A DNA stretch of 64,000 nt from Streptomyces cylindrosporus (lineage in GTDB: Bacteria > Actinomycetota > Actinomycetes > Streptomycetales > Streptomycetaceae), in the NCBI RefSeq assembly GCF_022698165.1, contig NZ_JALDAY010000013.1:310001-374000 (forward strand), given 5' to 3'. A program made the translations under genes and the position numbers. The notes below the pieces were generated by a model, which saw only the letters and a list, made by a program, of their open reading frames with translations, made no database searches and had not been told where the DNA came from. Shown piece after piece: positions 33,017 to 42,399 of this stretch; the stretch's first letter is position 1, and each line of letters begins with the position of its first letter.

Positions 33017-34770
33017 CTACGAAACTCGGGGCAGCTCAGCTCTCCGGCCGCGAGGAGAGTTGGGGCAGGGTGGCCGATAGTTGGTGCCGGGTAGGTAGCG
33101 CCGCCACTCGGCGCGGGTGATCGTGCGGCGGGCCAGGACGCAGGCCCGGGCGGTGGCCGCAGGTACGGTGGTTTCCCAGATCTGGGCGGTGCGGTCGGCG
33201 CTGCCGCTGATCACCCGGGGGCCGTCGGTGGTGAAGGCGACCGACTGGGTTGCGCCGGTGTCTCCGGTGAGCGTGGCCAGTTGGGCGGGGTGCCTCGGGT
33301 CGGCGACGTTCCAGAGGCGTACGGTGCGGTCGTAGCTGCCCGTGGCAAGGGTCTGGCCGTCCGGGCTGAACGCCGTGTCGGTGACGACGTCGGCATACCC
33401 CCTGAGGATTCCGGAAAGGGCGGGAAGCTGTGGGTCGGCGACGTTCCACAGGCGTACGGTGCGGTCGTCGCTGCCGGAGGCGAGCGTGCGGCCGTCCGGG
33501 CTGAAGACGACCGGCTTGACGTTGAGGGTGTGCCCGGTGAGGGTGGCCGGGTGGTGGGGCTCGCTGACGTCCCACAGCCGCACTGTGTGGTCGTAGCTTC
33601 CGGTGGCCACGGTCTTCCCGTCCGGGCTGAAGACGACTGAAAAGATGGCCTGTGTGTCCGTGCAGGGCGAGTCCGTACGGGCTCGGTCGGCGGGGATGGG
33701 TGACGTCCCATGGCCGTAGCGTGCCGTCCGAGCTGCCGCTGGCCAGAGCGGTGCCGTCGTCGCTGAGGGCGACGACGGCACTGCCTGCGGCTTGGGCGGT
33801 GAACGTGGACAGGACCGCCGGGTGGTACGGGTCGGTGATGTCCCAGAGGCGGACGGTGCCGTCGTAGCTGCTGGTGACCAGGGTGCGTCCGTGCGGTCCC
33901 GGTGCCACGCTATTGAGTCCGGCGGCGCTGTCGGCGAGGGTGGTCGCCGTGGCGCTGAGCAGTCCGTCGCGGGTGATGGGGCCGGGAGCGAGACGGTAGG
34001 CGGCGAGGCTCAGCTGTGCGGCGAGTGACGGGTTGTCCCGGCGCAGCGCCGCCGCTGTTCGGCGACCCGTTGGGCGAGGATGACGTCGCGTTGGTGTCTG
34101 GCGGTGTTCTGGGCGTGCACGGCGTAACCGAAGGCTGTTCCAGCAGCGAGCAGGAGGACGACGAGGAGGGCTGCGAGCTGACGCACGCGCCGTAGCCGGC
34201 GGCGTACGAGGGCTGCTTCGGTGCTCTCGGCAGAGGTGCTCGCATCCAGGAAGTCGCGCTCGCGGCGGGTGAGAAGCGAGGGAGGGAGTTCCTGCGCGGC
34301 GACGAGGGGGCACCGCGATAGAGCGCGCCGGGGTCACGGTCGAGGGACTCCCAGATGTCGGTGGCCTCGGTGAGGCGACGGTGGGTCAGGAGCCTGTCGC
34401 GGTCCTCCGTAAGCCACTGGGTCAGGCGGGACCAGCAGCGGATCAGCGCTTCGTGGGCGATCTCCACCCGGTTGTCGTCGAGGGTAAGGAGGCGGGCGCG
34501 GGCGGCCTCTTCGAGGACGAGGGCGGTGTCGGCGGTGTCGTCGAGTTCGTCGCGGGTCAGCCGGCGTTTGGTGTCCTCGCCGCCCAGCGCAACCCACAGC
34601 GGCTCCGGCGCTGGCACCTCCAGGACCTCCGGCGCCGTGGCGAGCGAGGCGTCCGCGATGTCCTGATCGGCAACCGGGCTGAAGACCTCCAGGAACACCT
34701 CCTCCGACGCCTCGCTCGCCGCTTCCGCAGCCGCGTCCTGGACGTCGCGGGCAGGGGTGATCTCGTTCAT
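33017..34770 (-). pseudogene. WD40-repeat STAND protein, decayed
   Basis: The start region (MNEITPARDVQDAAAEAAS) runs into the post-NTPase helices of a Streptomyces STAND/WD40 protein (RLTRDELDDTADTALVLEEA, VEIAHEALIRCWSRLTQWL). At about 34315 the frame changes, the TM helix (LAALLVVLLLAAGTAFGYAV) is in another frame, and at about 34050 a further change gives SLAAQLSLAAYRLAPGPITRD and WD40 units (VTSSYDGTVRLWD). Near 33690 another shift precedes the last four WD units (VFSPDGKTVATGSYDHTVRLWD type). The NTPase domain itself is missing. At least three frameshifts make it non-functional. Confidence 0.8.
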
Positions 34771-35062
34771 GGCATGCCTCCATGCAGGTAAAGGGGAAGG
34801 TGGAAGCGGGGCTTGGACCGGATTCCGGCCGCCGCTGCCCTCACGGTGCCCCGCCGACGTGGCCCAGCGCACCTGTTTCCCGCCCCACTCCCGCCCCGCC
34901 CCGAGAGGAAACAGGTCCTGACCAGCACAAACAGTGACGTCCGTGCCGTGCTCGGTGGGGCCGGCCGGTGCAGGACCGGCCGCCGGCGCACGCGCCGGGC
35001 GATGTGCTCATCCGCATCGGCGGTGAGGCTCGTTGTCAGTGCTGGTCGATACGGTCCCGCTC

Positions 35063-35422
35063 ATGACGTCGACTCCGCAATCCAACTCTGTACGGTGGCT
35101 GCTGGAGGTCACTGCTGCCGCGGCTCCCGCCGACCCGGCCGCCTTCGAACAGCAGCGGCAACTGTTGCGTTCCGTCGCCCAGTTCGACCGGGCCTCGCGG
35201 ACGTGGTGGAGGTGTCTCGGCACTCTCGATGCCCGGGCGCTCGAGGTCCTGCAGTGCCTGTATGAGGCCGCCCGCCGGTTCGGGACCGAGGTGGGGATTC
35301 GGGCGGTGGCTGCTCCGGCGGGCTGGAGCGGGGACTGCTTCTGTGACGCCGGCGAGCTGGCGGCCTTCGCCCTGGCCCAGGCCGACGCCGGGCGTCCTTT
35401 GGGGCAGCTCCACCTCTCCTGA
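35063..35422 (+). CDS. Hypothetical protein, 119 aa
   Basis: From ATG 35063: MTSTPQSNSVRWLLEVTAAA, then a helical protein (FEQQRQLLRSVAQFDRASRTWW, VLQCLYEAARRFG) and a C-terminal half GDCFCDAGELAAFALAQADAG. No recognised domain. An upstream in-frame ATG gives a 129-residue version. Confidence 0.55.
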   Translation: MTSTPQSNSVRWLLEVTAAAAPADPAAFEQQRQLLRSVAQFDRASRTWWRCLGTLDARALEVLQCLYEAARRFGTEVGIRAVAAPAGWSGDCFCDAGELAAFALAQADAGRPLGQLHLS

Positions 35423-35657
35423 AGCGACCACCGCGAGACCGGTGTGCCGTGGGTGCGCAGGCGGCCGCCCGCACCGGCGGAAGCGGCAGATTCCCTTCGG
35501 TCGCTCCTCCCGCTGCCACGGGAGGAGGCCATGGTGTGAAGGGCCCCGTCACACCTCGGGCAGCGGCCCTGCACGTGTGCGCGGTGTCCCGCGCGATAGG
35601 ACGCCACCAGCGTGGGGGAGCATCTGCTCGGCCACCGCCTGCCCGTGAAGGACCGTC

Positions 35658-36317
35658 ATGCGCTCTGCCCGTCGTACCGTGCCGCCCGTCCTGCTCACCT
35701 GTCTGCTGCTGGCGGGCTGTTCGTCCGTCTCGCTCGGCACGTCGACATCGTCGTCCGCACAGAGCCGGGTGGCGGGTGCGCCGGGCTCGGTGTCGGGGCG
35801 GGCGATCGCGGTGGGGGCGGGCCCGCAAAAGCACTACACGGTGCAGCAGCAGCCCGCCGCGGGCTCGTGCCACTACCGCTATGAGCACGGGGAGCCGCTG
35901 GAGGACCCGGCGTGCACGCCGGGCGCGATCTCCCCGGCAGTCACCCAGGCGAACCTGTCCTCGACGATCTGCCGCACGGGCGGCTACACCTCCGGCGTGC
36001 GCCCCTCCGCGTATGTGACGGGCAAGGAGAAGAAGCTGAATGCCGCCTCGTACGGCTTCACGGGCTGGATGTCGGATGCCGAGTACGACCACTTGATCAG
36101 CCTGCAGCTGGGCGGGGACCCCAACGACCCGAGGAATCTGTGGGTGGAGCCGGCCGACCCCGGGCACAAGAAGGGCTCCGGGGTGAACAACAAGAAGGAC
36201 CCGGTGGAGACGAAGCTGCACACCGCGGTCTGCAAGGGCCAGGTCACCCTCGCCGCCGCGCAGCACGCGATCGTCAGCGACTGGACCACCGCGCTCAGCC
36301 GCCTCGGCCTGCGCTGA
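35658..36317 (+). CDS. Secreted lipoprotein with HNH-like nuclease domain
   Basis: The 219-residue protein has a signal peptide with lipobox (LLLAGC, Cys21), a Ser/Gly-rich linker, and from about residue 86 a domain with CTPGAISPAVTQANL, CRTGGYTSGVRP, EYDHLISLQLGGDPNDPRNLW (His145, Asn160) and NNKKDPVETKLHTAVCKGQV. This is the His-Me-finger/HNH-like arrangement of the extracellular proteins often annotated as HNH nucleases in Streptomyces. A surface DNase or a domain acting during DNA uptake or competition is plausible; activity unproven. Confidence 0.7.
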   Translation: MRSARRTVPPVLLTCLLLAGCSSVSLGTSTSSSAQSRVAGAPGSVSGRAIAVGAGPQKHYTVQQQPAAGSCHYRYEHGEPLEDPACTPGAISPAVTQANLSSTICRTGGYTSGVRPSAYVTGKEKKLNAASYGFTGWMSDAEYDHLISLQLGGDPNDPRNLWVEPADPGHKKGSGVNNKKDPVETKLHTAVCKGQVTLAAAQHAIVSDWTTALSRLGLR

Positions 36318-36842
36318 TCCGCCGACTGGCTTCCGCAGCGCGTCCGACCGCGCATCGGATGGTGATGCCGTGGCTAACGCGGCCGTGTCCGGGCTTTCAA
36401 GTTCGCCAGGGGACCGGTCACCGCCGGTTCACGCACGGCGCCGGGCCGACCGGCAGCTCGCAGGCGCAAGCGGTTCCCCGACGCTGTCGCCCGCGCGGCG
36501 GGCGCCGGGGCGCTCGCGAGGGTACCGGCGCCCGGGCCGGGGACCGGCGTCGACGGCGTCCTGGGGCCAGAGCCAGCTTCACACTGAGCGACCGTAGCGA
36601 GCGGGGGTGCTGTGCGGGCGGATGTTCGGAAAAATCCGTGCCGGTATTTCGGACGAGGGTCGGAAAGTCCCTGGTCGCGGCCGCGCCATAGCAGAGAGGC
36701 TGCCCTCTACGGGCGGGTACGGGAAACTTCAGCAGAATCTATTCGGCATAGATGTCGGCGGCGAACCTTTTATCGCGATACGCCCGTTTGTGATTCGACA
36801 TATGCCGCCCAGATGGGCACAAAAAGCGCCGGGATTCTGTAG
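36318..36842. other. Non-coding region
   Basis: No convincing gene on either strand; open frames here lack family or codon support. From about 36620 the GC content falls locally, consistent with a promoter-rich stretch. Confidence 0.4.
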
Positions 36843-36872
36843 TTGGCAGAGCACTTTGCGTGAGGCTAGGGT
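36843..36872 (+). promoter_or_regulatory. Predicted sigma-70-type promoter
   Basis: TTGGCA (36843-36848) and TAGGGT (36867-36872) with an 18-base spacer match the Streptomyces housekeeping promoter pattern. A structured leader and a ribosome-binding site follow in order. Confidence 0.55.
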
Positions 36873-36879
36873 CACGGGA

Positions 36880-36924
36880 GCGTGGGCTCCGAGGGGATTC
36901 CGGCCCCGTGGACGAAGCCCACGC
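36880..36924 (+). promoter_or_regulatory. Structured 5' leader
   Basis: GCGTGGGCT pairs with AGCCCACGC around a loop that itself contains a GGGG/CCCC pair. The hairpin starts about where transcription would begin and ends 20 bases before the AAGGAG ribosome-binding site. Could be a stability hairpin or an RNA switch. Confidence 0.4.
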
Positions 36925-36957
36925 GTTCCATGAAATACAAGATCCAAGGAGCGTCCC

Positions 36958-37239
36958 ATGAGGTCGTCCCCGAACCGTGGCCGGACCAAACCCCCACGTC
37001 GGAGGCTCTTCCGGGTTTTCGACACTAACAGCCGTGACGAAAATAGCCAACGTCACGAACGGATGGTTCACATCCTCTTCTTCCTGGTCCATGCGCATCC
37101 CGACAGAGCATGCGTAACGGCCGCGCACCGCGCAGGAGCTGTCTTCCGGTCCTCCGACGGGCCGGCTGCGGCGTCGCGCAACCCCGGTATTGGGTGCCTG
37201 GTGTGGAATTTCCTCGTCCGCGAGTGCCGGGTGGCCTGA
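36958..37239 (+). CDS. Possible small basic protein, 93 aa
   Basis: The ATG has a near-ideal ribosome-binding site (AAGGAG, six bases spacing) and lies behind a promoter and leader. The product is basic (MRSSPNRGRTKPPRRRLFRV) with a short hydrophobic stretch (MVHILFFLVHAH). Codon use is not typical, so the transcript may be the functional part. Confidence 0.35.
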   Translation: MRSSPNRGRTKPPRRRLFRVFDTNSRDENSQRHERMVHILFFLVHAHPDRACVTAAHRAGAVFRSSDGPAAASRNPGIGCLVWNFLVRECRVA

Positions 37240-37396
37240 TCTCGCCACCCGGGGAGCGCCTCTGCGCCCCCCGGCGCACATCCGGCGATTCGGTTCCCGA
37301 CGAAACGGCTGAACGTGACCGCCGGTGTGACGAAATTCCTCACCCTTCCGCTTGATCCGAGAATTCGTGCCCGTTTCCGGAAGAGGACGACGATCC

Positions 37397-38668
37397 ATGC
37401 TCCCCACGAGTGTTCCCTCACCGCAGTGCCGGTACTGCGGCAGCCCCATGCCCCCGGCCAAGAGCCAACGCGGCAGGCCAGCCGACTACTGCGGGCGCGC
37501 TTGCCGGCAGGCTGCCTACCGTGATCGGCAGCGTCAGCACGGCACGGGCGAGCCGGCGGCAGCGGCCCGCCGGCCGCTGCCCGACCAGTCGCCGGAGCAG
37601 CTGCAACTGCTCGAGCTCGCCCACGACACGCAGGAAGAATTGCGCCATCTTGTGCGGCTGCTGTCGAACAGTCACCAGGCGTCCGCGGCGGAGATCCTGG
37701 AGTACTCGGTCAAGGTGCAGCGGCGCCTGGAGGCCGTCACCGCCGGGGTGGTGCTGATGGCCCGCCGCCGGCGCATCCCCTGGGAAGCCCTCGGCCGGAT
37801 CCTGAGCATCAGCCCGGAGACCGCCCGGCACACCTACCACGAGCGACTGGTGCAGCGCCGCCTGGACCAGTACGCCCCGGAGAATGCTCCGGCGCCGCTG
37901 CCCGGCACAGCCCCCGAGGCGGAGGAGGCGCAGGCCGCCGAAGCCGAGGAGGCTCCTCCCGCCCAGCAGCCCGCTCCGCCGGCTCTGCGGGCCACGAACC
38001 AGCTTGCCCCCGTCCTGTCCCGGCTGCAGAGCGTCAGCGGCATCCCGCTGCGCCAGCTGGGCCTGCGAACCCAGGTGTCGGCGAGTTTCCTCTCCCGGGT
38101 CCTCAGCGGCGAGAAGTTCCCGACGTGGGAACTGACCGAGAAGATAGGCCTGGTCCTGGGGGCGGACTCGGACGCCCTGCGCAAGGTGTGGCAGGACGAA
38201 CGCGCACGCAACGGCACCCGCTCGCGCCGGCAGCGGTCCCGGCCTCCGGCCGGCGAGACGAAGACCGGGACGTCGCTTGCCGCGGCCCTGCGCACGCTGT
38301 ACCAGCGGGCCGCCAGCCCCACCCCGCACAGCCTGGCGGTCGCCACCGGGCACCTGATCAGCGCCGACGACGTACGCCGGATCCTGCACGCGGAGCAGTC
38401 AGCCCCCTGGGAACACGTGGCCGCACTCATCCAGGCGCTGGACGGCGAGCCGTCGTTCTTCCGGCCGCACTGGGAGGAGGCCCGCCAGACGGCCCCGGCA
38501 CCTGCACCGGCGCCGGTGGAAACCACCACGCACCGCCTCAACTCGCTGCTGAGCACGTTCGGCGACAGCTTCCACCAGGCCCGCACCCTGGTGCCGTCGC
38601 CCGGGCTGACGGCCCGGCGCCGGGAACTGCGCCGCCGGTGGGCGCAGGCGGGCCGTGCAGCCGGGTAG
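37397..38668 (+). CDS. Zinc-finger plus HTH regulator-like protein
   Basis: A 423-residue protein. The N-terminus has CRYCGSPM...ADYCGRACRQAAYRDRQ, a four-Cys zinc finger seen in many Streptomyces regulators. Next come a helical region, a sigma-like/HTH segment (MARRRRIPWEALGRILSISPETARHTYHERL), a Pro/Glu/Ala linker, and an XRE-like HTH (SGIPLRQLGLRTQVSASFLSRVLSGEKFP, about residues 215-245). A second similar segment follows (TGHLISADDVRRILHAEQ). A DNA-binding role is likely; target unknown. Confidence 0.7.
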   Translation: MLPTSVPSPQCRYCGSPMPPAKSQRGRPADYCGRACRQAAYRDRQRQHGTGEPAAAARRPLPDQSPEQLQLLELAHDTQEELRHLVRLLSNSHQASAAEILEYSVKVQRRLEAVTAGVVLMARRRRIPWEALGRILSISPETARHTYHERLVQRRLDQYAPENAPAPLPGTAPEAEEAQAAEAEEAPPAQQPAPPALRATNQLAPVLSRLQSVSGIPLRQLGLRTQVSASFLSRVLSGEKFPTWELTEKIGLVLGADSDALRKVWQDERARNGTRSRRQRSRPPAGETKTGTSLAAALRTLYQRAASPTPHSLAVATGHLISADDVRRILHAEQSAPWEHVAALIQALDGEPSFFRPHWEEARQTAPAPAPAPVETTTHRLNSLLSTFGDSFHQARTLVPSPGLTARRRELRRRWAQAGRAAG

Positions 38669-38711
38669 GGGCGGGACCGTGGTCCGGAACCGCTTCTCAG
38701 CGGTGGACGGG

Positions 38712-38999
38712 TCAGCTCGCGGCGGAGGCGACGAGGGCGTCCTCGCCGCCCAGGACGGCGACCTGCTCCTGGGCCCGGCGCAGGTAGTCCTGGCTCTGCT
38801 GCTGGAACTCCGGGCTGTGCACCTGGGTGTTGATGTGGGCTTCGACGGCCTCGCGGATCACCGCATTGGCGCTCTCGCCCACGACCGCTGCGAAGGCGTT
38901 GACCTTCTGCAGCAGAGGTTCCGGGAAGCGTACGGAGACGACGATCTGCCGTTCTTTGTCTCCGTGACGTGCCGTCTTTCGAGCGTGGTCTGCTGTCAT
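38712..38999 (-). CDS. Ribbon-helix-helix DNA-binding protein, 95 aa
   Basis: RQIVVSVRFPEPLLQKVNAFAAVVGESANAVIREAVEAHI (residues 17-56) is a ribbon-helix-helix: a beta strand with alternating basic residues followed by two helices. The acidic, helical end (YLRRAQEQVAVLGGEDALV) may mediate contacts as in antitoxins. No toxin gene is adjacent, so it may be an autoregulated repressor. Direct and inverted GTAGTG repeats lie upstream. Confidence 0.75.
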   Translation of the reverse strand: MTADHARKTARHGDKERQIVVSVRFPEPLLQKVNAFAAVVGESANAVIREAVEAHINTQVHSPEFQQQSQDYLRRAQEQVAVLGGEDALVASAAS

Positions 39000-39460
39000 G
39001 GATCCCTCTCTCAGGACGAGGGGCGCGCCGCCGTTGGTCAGAACTCCGGCGCGCCCCGTGCAGTCGCACGGGCAGGAGGGTGCCCGGGCGGAGCGAAACT
39101 CCGACGGTCCAGACTAGTCGTCTTGTAGTGCTGTAGTGCCACTACCAGGTAGTTACCTCGCTCTCACCACAGAGAGCGCCGACATTGTCACTCCCCGGAG
39201 CCTGCAACGGACAAACGAGGTCATCTAGGCATCAGAAACGGGGCTCAAACGTCCGAATCCACCCGGCCGGCCTCCGTTCGGCGTGTCGCCGGGCGCCGGA
39301 TACCGCATGGAAGAGCTCATGTACTGGCACATTCAACCTCTAGAAATCGTGTAGGGCAAACATTCCGGCCTCTGGATGTCGCCCCTTCGTGTAGTCGAAA
39401 CCACGTGTAGTCTCGTCGGCAAGTTTCTCGATTGCGATACCCAGTAGCTGGGAGGTACAG
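39000..39460. other. Intergenic region between divergent genes
   Basis: About 460 bases without a gene between the RHH gene and the gene at 39461. It is locally AT-richer around 39325-39430 and carries the GTAGTG repeats at 39125. Divergent promoters should lie here. Confidence 0.5.
39125..39153. promoter_or_regulatory. Probable RHH operator
   Basis: GTAGTG occurs twice in direct orientation eight bases apart, followed by an inverted ACTAC and another GTAGT. Short tandem/inverted sites like this are typical for ribbon-helix-helix dimers binding cooperatively. It lies 126 bases upstream of the RHH start. Confidence 0.5.
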
Positions 39461-40501
39461 GTGAAGCCTCAGGGCGGCTCCGATTGCGACGGCGTACGAC
39501 CGGCGCCCCGGGTCTCCACGGTCATAACGCAGGTCGCGGCCGAAGAGGCCGTCCGCGCGATCCTCGACGTCCGCAACGAGCTCGAGCGCGACCCGGACGT
39601 CAACGCCTCCAGCCACCTGGTGCCCCAGGCACGCACGGCCACCGAACAGCTGGCGCTGCTCTACGGCCGCGCTCCCGCCCGGCCGTCTGTGCACGCCGTT
39701 GCCGGCGTGCCGCACGCCAACCAGTTCTGGCGGGAGACCACCCACCGGGGGATCAGCGTCATCTCCCGGCGCATCCGCGGCACACTCTGGGAACGCGACG
39801 ACCTGCGCAGCAACGAGCTGGAGATCATCGGCCCGCACGGAGGCCGGGCCTCACGCCTGTCCCGGATCCGCCAGTGCATCGCGCACGACCAGCCGTTCTT
39901 GTCCGTGGCCCTGTGCGGCAACGCCAGGGACCTGCTGATCCACGGCAATCCGTGGACGGCCTCCCTGTCCATCCTGGCCAAGGTCCCCGGCGAACCGCTG
40001 TCCGCAGCGGTCGCCACCATGCACAACGCGCTGTCCGCCGACTGCTCCGACGCCTACCGCCTGCTGCTGCCCGACGGCCTGTGGAAGCTGCGCACCGAGG
40101 ACGACACCCGTCACCCGCCCGCACCCGGCTACGTCATCCTTCCCCGGCAACTGCGCGACTTCGAGACCCTGCTGGAACGCTTCTACAGCTGCCCGCAGTT
40201 CGTCGACGACACCGCCACCGCGATCGCGGAGGCCCTGCTCAGCAACCACGTGCCGCTCGCCGTCCACTACACCGGGCACGTACTGGAGGCAGCCGTCGTC
40301 CTCGTGGCCGCCACCCACAAGTTCGTCGTACGCACCCTGGCCCCGAACGGCACCGTCCTTGCCCCTTGGCAGTGCTCCAGCCTGCTGGCCGATGCCCTGA
40401 GCAACGACGTCGGCATCCCCCGGCTGGTCGTCGGACGAGACGAATTCAATGCCAAGAACCTCGCCCAGCACCTCGCGCGCGTCCCGTTGGCCGCCTCCTG
40501 A
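39461..40501 (+). CDS. Hypothetical protein, 346 aa
   Basis: From GTG 39461 with GGGAGG upstream. A soluble, mixed alpha/beta protein: FWRETTHRGISVISRRIRGTLWERDDLRSNELEII, LSVALCGNARDLLIHGNPWTASL, GYVILPRQLRDFETLLERFY. No TM segment and no recognised motif. The surrounding pattern of small regulatory and membrane genes suggests element cargo. Confidence 0.6.
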   Translation: MKPQGGSDCDGVRPAPRVSTVITQVAAEEAVRAILDVRNELERDPDVNASSHLVPQARTATEQLALLYGRAPARPSVHAVAGVPHANQFWRETTHRGISVISRRIRGTLWERDDLRSNELEIIGPHGGRASRLSRIRQCIAHDQPFLSVALCGNARDLLIHGNPWTASLSILAKVPGEPLSAAVATMHNALSADCSDAYRLLLPDGLWKLRTEDDTRHPPAPGYVILPRQLRDFETLLERFYSCPQFVDDTATAIAEALLSNHVPLAVHYTGHVLEAAVVLVAATHKFVVRTLAPNGTVLAPWQCSSLLADALSNDVGIPRLVVGRDEFNAKNLAQHLARVPLAAS

Positions 40502-40610
40502 GACCCGCTCGCCGGTACCGCGCCGCTGCGCCCCGAGCCGGTACCGGCTCCCCCGTCCGTACCCCAGTCCCTGTTCAGGTCCGGTCCCCGCCCGTACGAA
40601 GGAACGCAAG

Positions 40611-40964
40611 ATGTCCCCCGACGAAACCGACGACAACATCACCCCCTTCCCCAACACCCAGCCGCAGCCCAACTGGACGCGAAAGATCAACATTCCGCTT
40701 CCGGTGCTCCCGCTGCACATCCGGCAGCGTCTGCGCACGCCCGGCTACTGGACCGCCATGCTGGCCATCACGGCCTTCGCCACCACTTACGCATCGGGGC
40801 GGCTCGTCCACACCCGTGACGTCCTGGTCGGCCTCGCCCTGAGCGGCTTCGTGGTGTTCCTCGGCGCCGTCGGTATGGTCTGCCAGGCCATCAAGGACTC
40901 CCGCAACGTCGCCACCGACTACTCCCGGCCCGCGGCCGCCTCGTCCCGCAACACCGCGGCCTGA
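40611..40964 (+). CDS. Small membrane protein, two TM segments
   Basis: A 117-residue protein with AAGGAA before the ATG. TM segments lie at about 49-66 (WTAMLAITAFATTYASGRLV) and 72-93 (DVLVGLALSGFVVFLGAVGMV); a cytoplasmic end follows. It comes 110 bases after the previous gene, perhaps same transcript. Function unknown. Confidence 0.6.
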   Translation: MSPDETDDNITPFPNTQPQPNWTRKINIPLPVLPLHIRQRLRTPGYWTAMLAITAFATTYASGRLVHTRDVLVGLALSGFVVFLGAVGMVCQAIKDSRNVATDYSRPAAASSRNTAA

Positions 40965-41044
40965 CCTCTGCAATCGAGTTCCGTCGGATCAGGGCCCGCT
41001 CGTTCATGTGCCGCCGCTCGTGCCCGCGATCGGCGGCCCTCTGG

Positions 41045-41360
41045 TCAGCTGCGCATCTGCCGGGCGCCGGTGAGCGCCTTGTCGATCGAGGCCAGGAGCT
41101 TGTCGACGGCGCGGGTCTGCTGCTGGACACGGACGCGGTACTCGGCGAACGGACCTGCTGGCCGGTGCGCCGATCCAACTCGGTGCTGGGCCGGGTGAGA
41201 CGCTTTTCTACCGGTGGCGCGGCCGCGTGAGATGGCCGGTGCGGCTGCATACCGCGCGGCCGGTTGAGGCGGGCATCGGCCAGAGCGAAGGCCATCGCGA
41301 GGGCGTTGTCGCTGCGGTAGTGCCGTGCGTTCGTCGCGCTGGGAGGAGTGGCCCGGCGGC
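41045..41360 (-). pseudogene. Decayed small gene with two frameshifts
   Basis: Three frames give consecutive pieces: QRDER, ARHYRSDNALAMAFALADAR LN, then after another shift PFAEYRVRVQQQTRAVDKLL ASIDKALTGARQMRS and stop at 41045. A related segment (QRDERARRYRIDATLAAGLA) lies at 42250-42330 on the same strand, so two relics of one family occur 1 kb apart. Confidence 0.45.
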
Positions 41361-41484
41361 CCTCCGGCCAGTGGATTCCTTCACATGCAGTAGGGGCACG
41401 AACACGTCACGGAATCAGAGGTGGCCAGCGCGGACGTCGGCGAAATGGAACGCTTTCTTTTTGACCGCTGAACGGGGGATGTTC

Positions 41485-42135
41485 ATGGCAACTTCAACTC
41501 CACCTCCACGGCCACCAGTTCCACCGGAGGGGGCACCGCACGTCAAAAGGACACCCGAACACTGGACTGCCGTTGCCGCTCTCATCACTGCCGTAACAGG
41601 AGTTCTCACCTTTCTCGTGGGCTTCATCGGGCTGCCGGCGGCCGGGGTCAACTCGCCTGCCGCGAGCGTCGAGACCGCGACCACCACGGCCACGGTCACG
41701 GTCACGACAACAGCACCTGGATCCATCGACGCCTCCGGCACATCGGCTTCCGCTTCCAGCTCTTCAGCGGTGCGCTGGTCCGGACCGCTGCTTGTTTCAG
41801 GTGACTTCAATTTGGACTCGGTTCCCCCTGGGGGTGACCTTCCAACCGACGGTGACATCGAGTTGTCCCAGATCAGCGATGGCCAAGAGGCCGTACTGAG
41901 GAGCGACAGGGCAAACTTGGCTGTGGTCCCTCAAGGGGAGAAGCCGGATGCCGCGCGATGCGCCGTTCTCGCGCAGACCCAGGGACAGCGCCTCACGGAC
42001 CTTCCAGTTGCCGTAGGAGGCAAGCTCTGCCTGGTCACCGACGAGGGACGTTCCGCGCTCGTCACCGTGACCGCCGTGCACCCGCAAGCCCAGAACGTGA
42101 GCGTTGATGTCCGCATCTGGCAGAAGACCGACTGA
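41485..42135 (+). CDS. Single-TM protein with Thr/Ser-rich extracytoplasmic stalk
   Basis: From ATG 41485 (GGGGG six bases upstream) the 216-residue protein has a Pro-rich start, a TM segment at about 27-50 (WTAVAALITAVTGVLTFLVGFI), a Thr/Val/Ser-rich linker, and a compact C-terminal domain with one Cys pair (AARCAVLAQTQGQ, GGKLCLVTDEGRSALVTVTAV). It looks like an anchored extracellular or periplasmic-facing sensor or binding protein. Its codon use is less GC-extreme than its neighbours. Function unknown. Confidence 0.65.
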   Translation: MATSTPPPRPPVPPEGAPHVKRTPEHWTAVAALITAVTGVLTFLVGFIGLPAAGVNSPAASVETATTTATVTVTTTAPGSIDASGTSASASSSSAVRWSGPLLVSGDFNLDSVPPGGDLPTDGDIELSQISDGQEAVLRSDRANLAVVPQGEKPDAARCAVLAQTQGQRLTDLPVAVGGKLCLVTDEGRSALVTVTAVHPQAQNVSVDVRIWQKTD

Positions 42136-42190
42136 CCCTGGTAAGGGCGCCGCTGACTCGGAAAGGGGCTTCCTGGGGTGCGGCGGGCCG

Positions 42191-42396
42191 TCAGGTCTTG
42201 AGCTGGCGACGGTCGGCAGGAGCCGCCCCGGTTGGGTCGCCATGCAGCAGATCGGGGCAGGCGCCGGCCAGGACGAAGGCCCTCGCGAGGCCGGCCGCGA
42301 GGGTGGCGTCGATGCGGTAGCGCCGTGCGCGTTCGTCGCGCTGGAGGAGCGGGCCGGCGCCGTCCGGGCCGACGCGGCGCTGTACTGCCCTGACGC
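42191..42396 (-). pseudogene. Gene fragment downstream of the HTH gene
   Basis: Reads QRRVGPDGAGPLLQRDERARRYRIDATL AAGLARAFVLAG without a start codon, ending at TGA 42191. It is related to the fragment at 41045-41360. Confidence 0.4.
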
Positions 42397-42399
42397 TGG

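Noticed and set aside
36836..36850. tRNA-like string (GTAGTTGGCAGAGCA)
   Set aside because: It resembles a D-arm, but the acceptor, anticodon and T arms are missing; part of it serves as a -35 element.
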